DNA of 11,380 nucleotides from an uncultured bacterium. Lineage in GTDB: Bacteria; Actinomycetota; Coriobacteriia; Coriobacteriales; Coriobacteriaceae. The notes below the pieces were generated by a model. It did not search any database. It was given only the letters and a program-made list of their open reading frames with translations, and was not told the origin of the DNA. Below are positions 1-7,033 of the stretch, piece after piece (position 1 is the first letter of the stretch; each line of letters begins with the position of its first letter). Both the position numbers and the translations under genes were made by a program. The DNA lies in the NCBI GenBank assembly GCA_905215195.1, contig CAJMPF010000029.1:1-11380 (forward strand), given 5' to 3'.

Positions 1-1101
1 GGCAGCGGCCGCAATTTCCGCGGTGTGTTCGATCGTCAGACCCGTCGCGTTATCGCCTTTGAGGGCGACGGTCACGCCAACGCCACCAAGAAGGTCGCCG
101 AGGTCGAGGCTGAGCTGGGCGACCCCTCCATGGACGAGCTCATCGGCGAAGAGAACCATAAGAACCTGATGGACGACATCGAGCTGCTCGATGGCGCCGG
201 CGACGAGCTCGACTTGGATGCCGTGGCCTGCGGCAAGCTGAGCCCGGCGTTCTTTGGCTCGGCGCTCACCAACTTTGGCGTGGAGCCCTTCCTCAAGGAG
301 TTCCTGCGTCTGGCCCCGACGCCGCGCGCCTATACCGATACGCTCACCAGCGAACCGGTCGATCCCTGCCGCGACGACTTTAGCGGCTTTGTGTTTAAGA
401 TCCAGGCCAACATGGACAAGAACCACCGCGATCGCATCGCCTTTGTGCGCATTTGCTCGGGCAAGTTCGAGCGCGGCATGGACGCCTTCCACGTGCAGGG
501 CAACCGCAAGCTCAAGCTTGCCACGGGCACGTCGATGATGGCCGATGACCGCGCCATCGTGGACGAGGCGTACGCGGGCGATATCGTGGGCCTGTTCGAT
601 CCGGGTATCTTTAGCATCGGCGACACTGTGTGCTCCGGCAAGCGCCACGTGCAGTATCCGCAGATCCCGACGTTTGCCCCCGAGATGTTCGCTCGCATTA
701 CGCAGGTCGATACGCTCAAGCGCAAGCAGTTCGTCAAGGGCATGGAGGAGCTTGCCCAGGAGGGTGCCATCCAGATCTTCCGCGAGCTGGGTGCCGGCAT
801 GGAGAGCGTCATCGTGGGCGTGGTCGGCGTGCTGCAGTTTGAGGTACTCGAGCGCCGCCTCAAGGCCGAGTACCGTGTTGAGGTTCGTCGCCAGCCACTG
901 CCCTATACGGACATCCGCTGGATCCAGAACGACCCCGATACCATCGATATCCCGGCCCTTTCGCTCACGCGCGACACGCTGCGCGTCGAGGACATGCGCG
1001 GCGGTAAGCTGCTGCTGTTCACGAGCCCGTGGAACGTGGATTGGGCAACTGACCACAACCCCGACCTTATCCTGTCGGAGTTTGGCAACGTGGCCTTTTA
1101 A
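1..1101 (+). CDS. prfC: Peptide chain release factor 3 (RF3), C-terminal part; 5' end outside window
   Basis: RF3 is a cytoplasmic translational GTPase that recycles RF1/RF2 from the ribosome after peptide release. The reading frame is open from base 1 and runs 366 codons to TAA at 1099-1101. E. coli RF3 has about 529 residues, so roughly the first 160 (most of the G domain, with G1-G4) are missing. The visible part starts with the family motif GRNFRGV (bases 7-27). It continues through the end of the G domain, which has the typical PAFFGSALTNFGV stretch. The EF-Tu-like domain II contains GFVFKIQANMD (from about base 385), then HRDRIAFVRICSGKFERGM. The C-terminal domain carries FAPEMFARI, EGAIQIFR and VGVLQFEVLERRLKAEY, all highly characteristic of RF3 rather than EF-G. 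A hairpin terminator follows at once, so it looks like the last gene of its transcript. Identification is firm. Confidence 0.96.
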   Translation, partial: GSGRNFRGVFDRQTRRVIAFEGDGHANATKKVAEVEAELGDPSMDELIGEENHKNLMDDIELLDGAGDELDLDAVACGKLSPAFFGSALTNFGVEPFLKEFLRLAPTPRAYTDTLTSEPVDPCRDDFSGFVFKIQANMDKNHRDRIAFVRICSGKFERGMDAFHVQGNRKLKLATGTSMMADDRAIVDEAYAGDIVGLFDPGIFSIGDTVCSGKRHVQYPQIPTFAPEMFARITQVDTLKRKQFVKGMEELAQEGAIQIFRELGAGMESVIVGVVGVLQFEVLERRLKAEYRVEVRRQPLPYTDIRWIQNDPDTIDIPALSLTRDTLRVEDMRGGKLLLFTSPWNVDWATDHNPDLILSEFGNVAF

Positions 1102-1106
1102 CGCAT

Positions 1107-1141
1107 CGGCGCGGTGGCCCTACGGGGCTGCCGCGCCGTTT
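1107..1141 (+). terminator. Rho-independent terminator after prfC
   Basis: A 14-base-pair stem (1107-1120 with 1125-1138, including two G-U pairs) closes on the loop TACG between a C and a G. This is an extra-stable UNCG-type tetraloop. Only three T residues follow directly, then a GC-mixed sequence, so the U tract is short. The stem begins 5 bases after the prfC stop codon, which fits termination of that transcript. Confidence 0.75.
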
Positions 1142-1143
1142 GC

Positions 1144-1172
1144 TTGCCTTATGCCGTGTGTGCGGCTATTAT
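1144..1172 (+). promoter_or_regulatory. Candidate sigma-70 type promoter of the queuosine-transporter operon
   Basis: TTGCCT (1144-1149, 4 of 6 to TTGACA) and TATTAT (1167-1172, 5 of 6 to TATAAT) are separated by exactly 17 bases. They sit just after the prfC terminator. A start near 1179 would give a leader of about 78 bases that contains the whole pseudoknot-like element at 1202-1251. Inferred from consensus matching only. Confidence 0.5.
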
Positions 1173-1201
1173 ACCCACCGTCGTCTCAAGACCGGGGCGT
1201 C

Positions 1202-1251
1202 CGAGCAGTTCGGGTCCGATATCCTGCTCGTTAAACCTAAAACCAAAGGAG
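1202..1251 (+). promoter_or_regulatory. Candidate preQ1-I-like riboswitch overlapping the Shine-Dalgarno sequence
   Basis: CGAGCAG (1202-1208) pairs perfectly with CTGCTCG (1224-1230), giving a P1 stem of 7 bp with a 15-base loop. The loop starts TTCGGGT and ends in C just before the 3' arm. An A-rich tail follows and runs into AAGGAG (1246-1251). Loop GGT (1213-1215) can pair with ACC at 1242-1244, or GGGT with ACCT at 1235-1238, forming an H-type pseudoknot. PreQ1-I aptamers have the same layout: P1, a loop beginning UUC, a conserved C before the 3' arm, and an A-rich tail pairing back to the loop. The downstream gene is a queuosine-precursor transporter family member, which fits. The loop is somewhat longer than the usual 11-12 bases. 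If real, ligand binding would hide the ribosome binding site and repress translation. Confidence 0.5.
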
Positions 1252-1257
1252 TACATA

Positions 1258-1980
1258 ATGATCAAGAAGGTCATGGAGGACTACAAGGTCCTGTTGCGGA
1301 GCATTCCCGCGGCAACGGTTTCGCTGTTTTTCGTGAGCGTCATCATGATGAACCTGCTGGCCAACAAAGAGCTTATCAGCCTGCCGTATCTGGCGCTCGA
1401 CTGTGGCTTTGTGGTGAGCTGGGTTTCGTTTTTGTGCCAGGACATGATCTGCAAGCGCTTTGGCGCCAAGGCATCCATCAAAATCTCTATCCTCGCACTG
1501 CTGGTCAACCTGGCCGTGAGCCTGTGCTTTTGGGCATGCTCGCTCACGCCCGGCATGTGGGGTGCCTACTACGACACGGGCATGATCGAGGTCAACACCG
1601 CCCTTAACGCCACTATCGGCGGCACCTGGTACGTGGTGCTGGGCTCTTCGCTGGCAATGCTCGTTTCTGCCGTGGTTAACTCGACGCTCAACCAGTCGCT
1701 CGGCCGTATGCTCAAAAAGAATAACTTTGCGAGCTTTGCTTTCCGCTCCTATGTGTCCACGGGCGTTGGCCAGTTTATCGACAACCTGGTCTTTGCCATT
1801 GTGGTAAGCCACACGTTCTTTGGTTGGACCTGGGTGCAGGTCCTTATGTGCTCGCTGACGGGTGCCATCGCCGAACTGCTGTGCGAGGTCTTCCTGAGCC
1901 CCGTGGGTTACAAGGTTGTGCGTGGCTGGGAGCGTGAGAATGTGGGCGCCGAGTACCTCGAGCGCCACGCAACCGCCTAA
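1258..1980 (+). CDS. Queuosine precursor transporter, VUT/YhhQ family (COG1738)
   Basis: A 240-residue integral membrane protein with about six hydrophobic segments (roughly residues 16-36, 44-62, 75-95, 122-143, 172-190 and 193-215). The VUT/YhhQ family imports the 7-deazaguanine precursors preQ0/preQ1 (E. coli YhhQ). These feed queuosine modification of tRNA wobble positions. Family signs are the polar LALDCG and FLCQD segments near residues 46-62, the stretch from R163 through STGVGQFIDN (residues 167-176), and the acidic AIAELLCEV segment near 203-211. The chosen ATG has AAGGAG six bases upstream. An upstream in-frame ATG at 1114 lies inside the prfC terminator and lacks a site. The gene has its own promoter and a riboswitch-like leader. 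A short-chain dehydrogenase follows after 9 bases. The exact substrate is inferred from the family. Confidence 0.85.
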   Translation: MIKKVMEDYKVLLRSIPAATVSLFFVSVIMMNLLANKELISLPYLALDCGFVVSWVSFLCQDMICKRFGAKASIKISILALLVNLAVSLCFWACSLTPGMWGAYYDTGMIEVNTALNATIGGTWYVVLGSSLAMLVSAVVNSTLNQSLGRMLKKNNFASFAFRSYVSTGVGQFIDNLVFAIVVSHTFFGWTWVQVLMCSLTGAIAELLCEVFLSPVGYKVVRGWERENVGAEYLERHATA

Positions 1981-1989
1981 GGAGCAAGT

Positions 1990-2670
1990 ATGCGGGTTTT
2001 GATCACGGGCGCTTCGGGCGGTATCGGAGCCGCGTGCGTGCAGCGCTTTTTGGACGAGGGCCACGAGGTCGTGGGCTTTGATCTGCTGCCGGCGGCGATC
2101 GAACACGAGCGCTACCGCCATCTGATCGTTGACGTGCGCGAGCCGGACTCGTTTCCAAGCGACCTTGAACCCCAGGTAATCGTGAATGTTGCCGGTACGC
2201 AGGATTCGGCCGACGACATCGCCGCCAACCTGTGTGGCACCATCAACGTGACCGAGCGTTACGCCTTTGTGGGGGAGGGGCTTGCCGCCAAGCCGGCGCC
2301 GGCTATCAAATCCGTGGTCAATGTGGGGTCGGCGAGCGGGCATACGGGATCGGAGTTTCCCGCCTATGCCGCCAGCAAGGGCGGCGTTATCGCCTACACC
2401 AAGAACCTTGCAAACCGCCTGGCACCGCAGGCCATCGCCAACAGTGTGGACCCGGGCGGCGTTATCACGCCGCTCAACCGTTGCGTGATGGATGACGAGC
2501 ACCTGTGGAACCAGATTATGGAGCTCACGCCGCTTAAACGTTGGGCCACCGCCCAAGAGATCGCCGAGTGGATCTACTTTGTGGGCGTGACCAACCGGTT
2601 TATGACCGGGCAGAGCCTGCTGATCGATGGCGGCGAGGCCGGCCGCACACAATTTATTTGGCCCGAATAG
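1990..2670 (+). CDS. Short-chain dehydrogenase/reductase (classical SDR)
   Basis: A 226-residue, probably cytoplasmic oxidoreductase with all classical SDR elements. TGASGGIG (6-13) is the nucleotide-binding turn. D31 ends the second strand, an acidic residue that usually favours NAD(H) over NADP(H). NVAG is at 66-69. The catalytic set is N80, S114, Y126 and K130 (YAASK). The DPGG turn is at 154-157. The C-terminus has the common TGQSLLIDGG (206-215). The substrate cannot be read from the sequence. It resembles FabG-like 3-oxoacyl-ACP reductases but is slightly shorter than the usual 240-250 residues. The ATG has AAGGAG overlapping the stop codon of the transporter upstream (9-base gap), so the two are almost certainly co-transcribed and translationally coupled. 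A strong terminator follows. No known link to queuosine chemistry. Confidence 0.9.
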   Translation: MRVLITGASGGIGAACVQRFLDEGHEVVGFDLLPAAIEHERYRHLIVDVREPDSFPSDLEPQVIVNVAGTQDSADDIAANLCGTINVTERYAFVGEGLAAKPAPAIKSVVNVGSASGHTGSEFPAYAASKGGVIAYTKNLANRLAPQAIANSVDPGGVITPLNRCVMDDEHLWNQIMELTPLKRWATAQEIAEWIYFVGVTNRFMTGQSLLIDGGEAGRTQFIWPE

Positions 2671-2671
2671 G

Positions 2672-2707
2672 AAACGCGCCCGATGGAAAGCCGTCGGGCG
2701 CGTTTTT
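2672..2707 (+). terminator. Strong Rho-independent terminator between SDR and ung
   Basis: A 15-bp stem (2672-2686 with 2691-2705, one T-G pair) closes on an AAAG loop and runs into TTTTT at 2703-2707. It ends the SDR transcript on the plus strand. Three T residues also follow on the minus strand, so it may serve the convergent ung gene, which ends 15 bases away at 2722. Confidence 0.9.
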
Positions 2708-2721
2708 GATGTATCGATTTT

Positions 2722-3447
2722 TTAGCCGAGGCAAGTCCAGTTGACGGGGGTCGAGCCGTGCTGTTCGAGTAGCCGATTGGCGGCAGAGAAGGGGCACGAC
2801 CCCATAAAAGCGGGGAGTTCTGCCGTGGCACGGTTGGCCGAAAGCGGCGAGGGGTGCGTAGAGGCTAGGCAGAACTTGCCGGTTGCCTTGCCCGCGCCGG
2901 TAGCTGCGAGCTTGCCTTCGACCATCTGCTGGGCAAAGCGGCCCCATGCCAAAAAGACGACCGGTTGGGGCAGCTGACAGCAGCGTTCGATAGCGTAGTC
3001 GGTGAGCGTGCTCCAGCCTAGTTTGGCGTGCGAGTTGGCGGCATGCTCGCGCACGGTGAGCGTAGTGTTGAGGAGCAGGACGCCCTGTTGTGCCCATGGG
3101 GTTAGGTCTCCCGTGGCGGGAATGGGACAACCCAGATCGGCATTGAGTTCCTTGTAGATGTTGCGCAGGCTCGGCGGCAACTTGGTTTGCGTCGCGGGGA
3201 CCGAGAACGACAGCCCCATAGCCTGGTTGGGTCCGTGATAGGGGTCTTGACCCAAGATGACAACCTTGACCTGGTCGGCCGGCGTGTAGGCGAGGGCATT
3301 GAGGATGTCGTCTTGTGCCGGGTAGATGGTCTGCTCGGCACGCAAAAGGGCGATACGCTCGAGCAGCTGGTTCGTAGTGTCACGTACCGGCTGCGGCGCA
3401 TTGCCCAACCAAGTTGCTATGTTGCGGTCGCGGGTTGCGGTGTCCAT
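2722..3447 (-). CDS. ung: Uracil-DNA glycosylase, family 1
   Basis: Excises uracil from DNA, starting base-excision repair of deaminated cytosine or misincorporated dUMP. The 241 residues match the usual length (about 220-230 plus short tails). All family-1 active-site elements are present. GQDPYH is at 66-71, with catalytic D68. F81 (GLSFSVP) stacks on the uracil. N127 (LLLNT) gives uracil specificity. The minor-groove loop HPSPLS is at 198-203, with catalytic H198. The start ATG (complement of 3445-3447) has AAGGAG four bases upstream. It reads toward the terminator shared with the SDR. Upstream, two inverted repeats surround a TACAAT -10-like box, so it may have its own promoter instead of depending on the transporter gene 88 bases upstream. 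Confidence 0.97.
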   Translation of the reverse strand: MDTATRDRNIATWLGNAPQPVRDTTNQLLERIALLRAEQTIYPAQDDILNALAYTPADQVKVVILGQDPYHGPNQAMGLSFSVPATQTKLPPSLRNIYKELNADLGCPIPATGDLTPWAQQGVLLLNTTLTVREHAANSHAKLGWSTLTDYAIERCCQLPQPVVFLAWGRFAQQMVEGKLAATGAGKATGKFCLASTHPSPLSANRATAELPAFMGSCPFSAANRLLEQHGSTPVNWTCLG

Positions 3448-3463
3448 GGGGCTCCTTTATGGC

Positions 3464-3509
3464 AGATGCTCTGTTGGCATCTATTGTAAAGGCGCACCGG
3501 TTGCCTTTA
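3464..3509 (-). promoter_or_regulatory. Two adjacent dyads around a -10-like box upstream of ung
   Basis: AGATGC-N7-GCATCT (3464-3482) is followed by TAAAGGC-N9-GCCTTTA (3487-3509). On the minus strand a TACAAT box (3488-3483, 5 of 6 to TATAAT) lies at their junction. No convincing -35 is visible at 16-18 bases. The dyads lack a T tract, so they are not a good terminator for the upstream transporter. They may be operator sites or RNA hairpins in the ung leader. Confidence 0.35.
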
Positions 3510-3535
3510 TGCCACGGCTGTATGAAGAGCGGGGT

Positions 3536-4438
3536 CTACGAGACGTGCTCGGGCGCTCCTGCCATGCGAGCCTGTCCATGTGCGCGGAGGCGCGGAAGCT
3601 CGACGGTTGCAACCATGACGCCGGTGAGGATGAGAGCTGCACCCAGGAAGGCGATGGGGCTCAGGACTTCGCCGACTAGGAAGAACGAAAAGACGGCGGA
3701 GCAGACCGGCTCGAGCGAGAAGGCAAAGCCGGTGGTCTCGGCAGGCACGTGGGGCTGCACAAGCGTCTGGGTGATAAAGCCGTAGGCAGAGCAGATGAGT
3801 GCGAGCGCGACGACAACTGCGACCTCGCTGGGCGTACTGGGAAGCGTGAAGCCGCCAAAGGTGAATGCCGCGATGCCCGAGAACAGGCCGCCGAAGCCCA
3901 GCTGCCAAACGCCCAGAGCCAGCGGGTCGACATCTTCGACAAAGCGCTTCGCTACAATGATGTGTCCGGCGTAGACAAAGGCGGAGAGCAGCATGATGAT
4001 CGCGCCCGGGTTCAGGCTGGTAAAGTCGGCGCCCGAGAGCAACAACATACCGCAGGTGACGATGGCGGTGCCGACGAGCACTTTGCGCTCGGGGGCGCGG
4101 CGCAGCAGGGCGGCGTTGGCAAACGGCACGATCACGACCGTCAGGCTCTGCAAAAAGCCGGCAGTGGAGGCAGAGGTGAGGCTGGAGCCCAAGCACATGC
4201 AGGTGAGCTCGGTTGCCATAATGGCGCCGATGATGGCGGCACGGATCATAAGGTCGCGGTTGATGCGCAACGCGTGCTTGTGGAAGAGTAGCAGGCAGAC
4301 CACAAAGGCGATGATGCAGCGTAGCGCGACGATGCTCGTGGCGTTCATGCTGTCCATGCCGATCTTCATGAGGGGATACGAAAAGCCCCATGCGACGGGA
4401 ACGGAAAATGAGAGCGCGATTGCTTTTTTGCGATCCAT
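3536..4438 (-). CDS. EamA/DMT superfamily transporter (10 membrane segments)
   Basis: A 300-residue inner-membrane protein of the drug/metabolite transporter superfamily. It has two EamA repeats of about five helices each, residues 5-135 and 148-280. The first repeat starts with the typical PVAWGFSYPLMKIG (13-27) and contains TSASTAGFLQSLTVVIVPF (88-106). The second carries SAYGFITQTLVQ (217-228) and the characteristic LEPV...FSFFLVGEVLS (242-260), ending in a conserved LGAALILTGV helix. A basic tail (residues 281-300) should face the cytoplasm. The substrate is unknown; family members export amino acids, metabolites or drugs. The ATG is preceded by AGGAG five bases upstream. It is divergent from a LysR-type gene across 158 bases, the usual arrangement of an exporter and its regulator. 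A LysR-like dyad lies just upstream of its ribosome binding site. Confidence 0.92.
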   Translation of the reverse strand: MDRKKAIALSFSVPVAWGFSYPLMKIGMDSMNATSIVALRCIIAFVVCLLLFHKHALRINRDLMIRAAIIGAIMATELTCMCLGSSLTSASTAGFLQSLTVVIVPFANAALLRRAPERKVLVGTAIVTCGMLLLSGADFTSLNPGAIIMLLSAFVYAGHIIVAKRFVEDVDPLALGVWQLGFGGLFSGIAAFTFGGFTLPSTPSEVAVVVALALICSAYGFITQTLVQPHVPAETTGFAFSLEPVCSAVFSFFLVGEVLSPIAFLGAALILTGVMVATVELPRLRAHGQARMAGAPEHVS

Positions 4439-4451
4439 GGGACTCCTTTTG

Positions 4452-4470
4452 TTACAGAACGGTTTCGTAA
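4452..4470. promoter_or_regulatory. Candidate LysR-type operator between the divergent transporter and regulator genes
   Basis: A 19-base imperfect palindrome, TTAC-NN-AAC-G-GTT-NN-GTAA, with seven of nine positions per arm symmetrical. LysR-type regulators bind such dyads (T-N11-A type). It lies 14-32 bases before the EamA transporter start and about 127 bases before the regulator, as expected for a site that blocks or tunes transporter transcription. A perfect AAAACGTTTT palindrome at 4562-4571, near the regulator's ribosome binding site, could be a second contact. Confidence 0.45.
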
Positions 4471-4596
4471 AAAGGATTCTGCTCCCAGATGCGGATGTAG
4501 TAAAGCGAATGTATCTTCAGTATGATTAAGAAATGCTAAAGTAGGCGCGAAAAGCGCTGACAAAACGTTTTACGGCTGCATTGATGTGGAGGCACG

Positions 4597-5463
4597 ATGA
4601 CATCGCGGTATCAGATTGTTTGTATGGTGGTCGATCGCGGCAGTCTTAAGGGCGCGGCGGACGAGCTGGGCTATACGCAAAGTGCGGTGAGCCAGGCCGT
4701 CAAAGCGCTCGAGCGCGAGCTGGGTACCACGCTTATCGAGCGCGGAAAGCAGGGCGTTACGCTTACGCGCGACGGTAAACAATATCTGCCGTACCTGCGC
4801 CAGATCGTGACTGCCGAGGCCGAGCTCGAGGGCAAGCGCCAGGAGCTGCTGGGGCTTTCGTCGACCGATATTCGCATTGCGACGTTTACCAACGTGAGTC
4901 GAACCGTGTTGCCGCGCGTGATCCGCGACTTTGGGGCCCTGCATCCGGGCGTGCACTTTACCCTCAAGCAGGGCGATTACACGCGCAACGCCCAGTGGGT
5001 GCACGATGGCGTGGTTGACTTTTGCTTTACGGCACGCGGGTTTACCGCTGGTCTCGAGAAGCGCGTGGTCTATCACGACGAGTTGGTAGCATTATTGCCG
5101 GCCGCGCATCCACTGACGGCAAAGGAAAAGGTGACACTCGCCGACCTGGCGTCCGAGCCGTTTGTGCTGCTGGATGAGGGCGAACAGAGCCTGGTGCTCG
5201 ATGCATTTGCTGCGCATGGCCTGTCGCCGCATGTGACGAGTGAGGTGACCGACGACTACACCATCATGGCGATGGTGGAGGAGGGCCTGGGCGTGAGCAT
5301 GCTCTACCGTCGTACTGTGGAGGGCATGCGGGCCGATATTCGCGTACGTCCCATCGTGCATGCCCCCTCGCGCGACGTGGTGGCCGCCTGGCGCAGCTGG
5401 GACACCATGCCTATCGCCACGAGGCGCTTTATCGACTACATGAGCTCACATATTGTCAATTAA
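4597..5463 (+). CDS. LysR-family transcriptional regulator
   Basis: A 288-residue DNA-binding regulator of usual family length. The N-terminal winged helix-turn-helix spans about residues 1-60, with GSLKGAADELGYTQSAVSQA (15-34), then LEREL and LIERG, the canonical LysR core. A linker helix (about 62-85) leads to a periplasmic-binding-protein-like effector domain from about residue 90. That domain has FHF/VHFTLKQGD-like and DFCFTARG strands and the EEGLGVSMLYRR segment near 229-240. The effector is unknown. The ATG has GGAGG four bases upstream. It is divergent from the EamA transporter, its likely target, with a dyad between them. It converges with the MATE gene across only 27 bases, where I see no terminator. 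Confidence 0.93.
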   Translation: MTSRYQIVCMVVDRGSLKGAADELGYTQSAVSQAVKALERELGTTLIERGKQGVTLTRDGKQYLPYLRQIVTAEAELEGKRQELLGLSSTDIRIATFTNVSRTVLPRVIRDFGALHPGVHFTLKQGDYTRNAQWVHDGVVDFCFTARGFTAGLEKRVVYHDELVALLPAAHPLTAKEKVTLADLASEPFVLLDEGEQSLVLDAFAAHGLSPHVTSEVTDDYTIMAMVEEGLGVSMLYRRTVEGMRADIRVRPIVHAPSRDVVAAWRSWDTMPIATRRFIDYMSSHIVN

Positions 5464-5490
5464 TGACTGGCGTGGCGTTGAGTGCGGTGT

Positions 5491-6873
5491 TTAGCGGGCT
5501 GTCGCTTTGGCTTGGGTGGCGCGATAGGTGCGTGCCGGGTGGCAGAGCAATACCGCTACGACCATAAAGAACGCCGTGGTGCCCAGGCTGATGGGGTAGA
5601 CCATCATGATGTTCGCAAAGGTGCGGAAGTGCGGGAACACGCAGAACACCCAGTAGAAGCGGATGCCGCAGACGCAGATCATGGTGATGAGGGCGGGCGT
5701 GAGCGAGATACCAAAGCCGCGCAGGTAGCCCGACATGTTTTCGTAGAACATGCTAAAGGCGTACGCCGGGAAGATCGAGCACACGCGGATATAGCCGATC
5801 GAGACGATGTTGGGATCGCTGTTAAAGAGCGACAAGATCTCGCGCCCCAGGCCGACAATAACGATAATCGTGGTGAGCGCGACGATACCGCCTTCGACCA
5901 GGCAGACCTTGAGCGTCTTGGTGCAACGGTCGATCTGGCGGGCACCGTGGTTTTGTCCCACAAAGGTGGTGCAAGCCTGACTAAAGCTGTTGAGCAGGTT
6001 GTAGCACACGTACTCCAGGCTCATGGCGGCGCTCGATGCTGCCATGACCTCGGTGCCCAGGCTGTTGATGGCGGACTGGATGATGATGTTGGCGACGGCA
6101 AAGACAGCGCTTTGGATGCCGGCGGGCAGGCCGATCTTAACGATGCGCTTGAGGGCGACGGGGTCGATAGCCAGGTCGCGCGGGGTGACGCGGACGACGG
6201 AGTCGGTCTTGAGCAGGCGAATAAAGAGCGTAGCGGCGCTGACGGTGTAGGCGATGGCGGTGGCGATGGCGACGCCCGCGACGCCCCAGTGGAGTACGGG
6301 GACAAAGATGAGGTCCAGGCCAATGTTGAGGACGGTGGACACGGCAAGCGCCTGCAGCGGCATGCGGGTGATGCCGACGGAGCGGATAATCGCGGCCTCA
6401 AAGTTGTAGAGCAAAATCGAGGGCATGCTCAGCAAAAAGACGCGTAGATAGAGTGAAGCGAGCGGCATGGTCTCGGCGGGAACGTTGAGCGCGGCGAGCA
6501 TGGGCTCGGCAAAGATCTCGCCCAGTGCGATGACGACAAAGCCCACGAGCGCCATTAAAATCGAGGTATGGACGGCGCGTTTGACCATGTTCTGATCGTT
6601 GCGGCCGATGGCGTTGGCGATGACCACGTTGGAGCCAAGCGACATGCCAATAAACAGGTTGAGCATAAGACTGGTAAGCGGAACATTGGAGCCGACCGCT
6701 GCCATGGCGAGGGTTCCCTGGTCGCCCGAGAAGTTACCGATGATGACCGTGGCGATGAGGTTCGACAGCTGCTCCAAGATGCTCGTGGCGGCCACGGGGA
6801 AGGCGAACAGGGGGATATTGCGCCACAGCGAGCCGGTGGTCATGTCAATGTGCTTAGATACGGTGTCAGCCAT
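5491..6873 (-). CDS. MATE-family efflux transporter
   Basis: A 460-residue membrane protein with about 12 helices and two MatE repeats (roughly residues 15-175 and 235-400), the family's standard size. MATE proteins export cationic drugs or metabolites using Na+ or H+ gradients. The N-terminus has the family signature: TTGSLWRNIPLFAFPV (12-27), then SILEQLSNLIATVIIGNFSG. Conserved segments include GSNVVIANAIGRND (79-92), SVGITRMPL (164-172), and in the second repeat a QSAINSLGTEVMAASSAA helix and FVGQNHGAR. The chosen ATG has only a weak GAGAG-type site. An in-frame ATG ten codons later has none. A TATCAT box on the minus strand (6926-6921) might be its -10. The specific substrate is not predictable from the sequence. 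Confidence 0.93.
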   Translation of the reverse strand: MADTVSKHIDMTTGSLWRNIPLFAFPVAATSILEQLSNLIATVIIGNFSGDQGTLAMAAVGSNVPLTSLMLNLFIGMSLGSNVVIANAIGRNDQNMVKRAVHTSILMALVGFVVIALGEIFAEPMLAALNVPAETMPLASLYLRVFLLSMPSILLYNFEAAIIRSVGITRMPLQALAVSTVLNIGLDLIFVPVLHWGVAGVAIATAIAYTVSAATLFIRLLKTDSVVRVTPRDLAIDPVALKRIVKIGLPAGIQSAVFAVANIIIQSAINSLGTEVMAASSAAMSLEYVCYNLLNSFSQACTTFVGQNHGARQIDRCTKTLKVCLVEGGIVALTTIIVIVGLGREILSLFNSDPNIVSIGYIRVCSIFPAYAFSMFYENMSGYLRGFGISLTPALITMICVCGIRFYWVFCVFPHFRTFANIMMVYPISLGTTAFFMVVAVLLCHPARTYRATQAKATAR

Positions 6874-6952
6874 ATGCTCTCAATCTCTAATATGCTCTTT
6901 CGTGCTTATTTGCGCAGATGATGATACTCCTAATGCAACCAGTCGGCACGTA

Positions 6953-7033
6953 GGGACGTTCCTTTTCTGCCGGCAGATGGGGACACTCCTTATCTCTTCT
7001 AACTAGTCATTCAAGAACGTCCCCAATGACTAG
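6953..7033. repeat. Complex palindromic intergenic repeat (GGGAC type)
   Basis: Nested repeats lie in the 216-base gap between the divergent MATE and rlmA genes. GGGAC-GT-TCCTT (6953-6964) and GGGAC-AC-TCCTT (6980-6991) are direct copies. The end GAACGTCCC (7015-7023) is a perfect inverse of 6953-6961. Between them lies the 12-base palindrome TCTGCCGGCAGA (6966-6977). CTAGTCATT (7003-7011) pairs with AATGACTAG (7025-7033), carrying the inverted GGGAC copy in its loop. This looks like a mobile palindromic element of REP/MITE type, not ordinary promoter sequence. I see no transposase here. Confidence 0.6.

Noticed and set aside
1237..2652. A 471-codon open frame on the minus strand opposite the transporter and SDR
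   Set aside because: It is antisense to two well-identified genes, has His/Ala/Gln-rich low-complexity composition typical of GC-rich shadow frames, and no family features.
3507..4391. A 294-codon minus-strand frame overlapping the EamA gene
   Set aside because: It is an out-of-frame shadow rich in Arg, His and Cys; the EamA frame has clear membrane segments and a good start.
5482..6447. A 321-codon plus-strand frame opposite the MATE gene
   Set aside because: Its Asp/Gly/Ala/His-rich composition is the usual antisense artefact of a GC-rich membrane-protein gene; the MATE gene on the other strand is certain.
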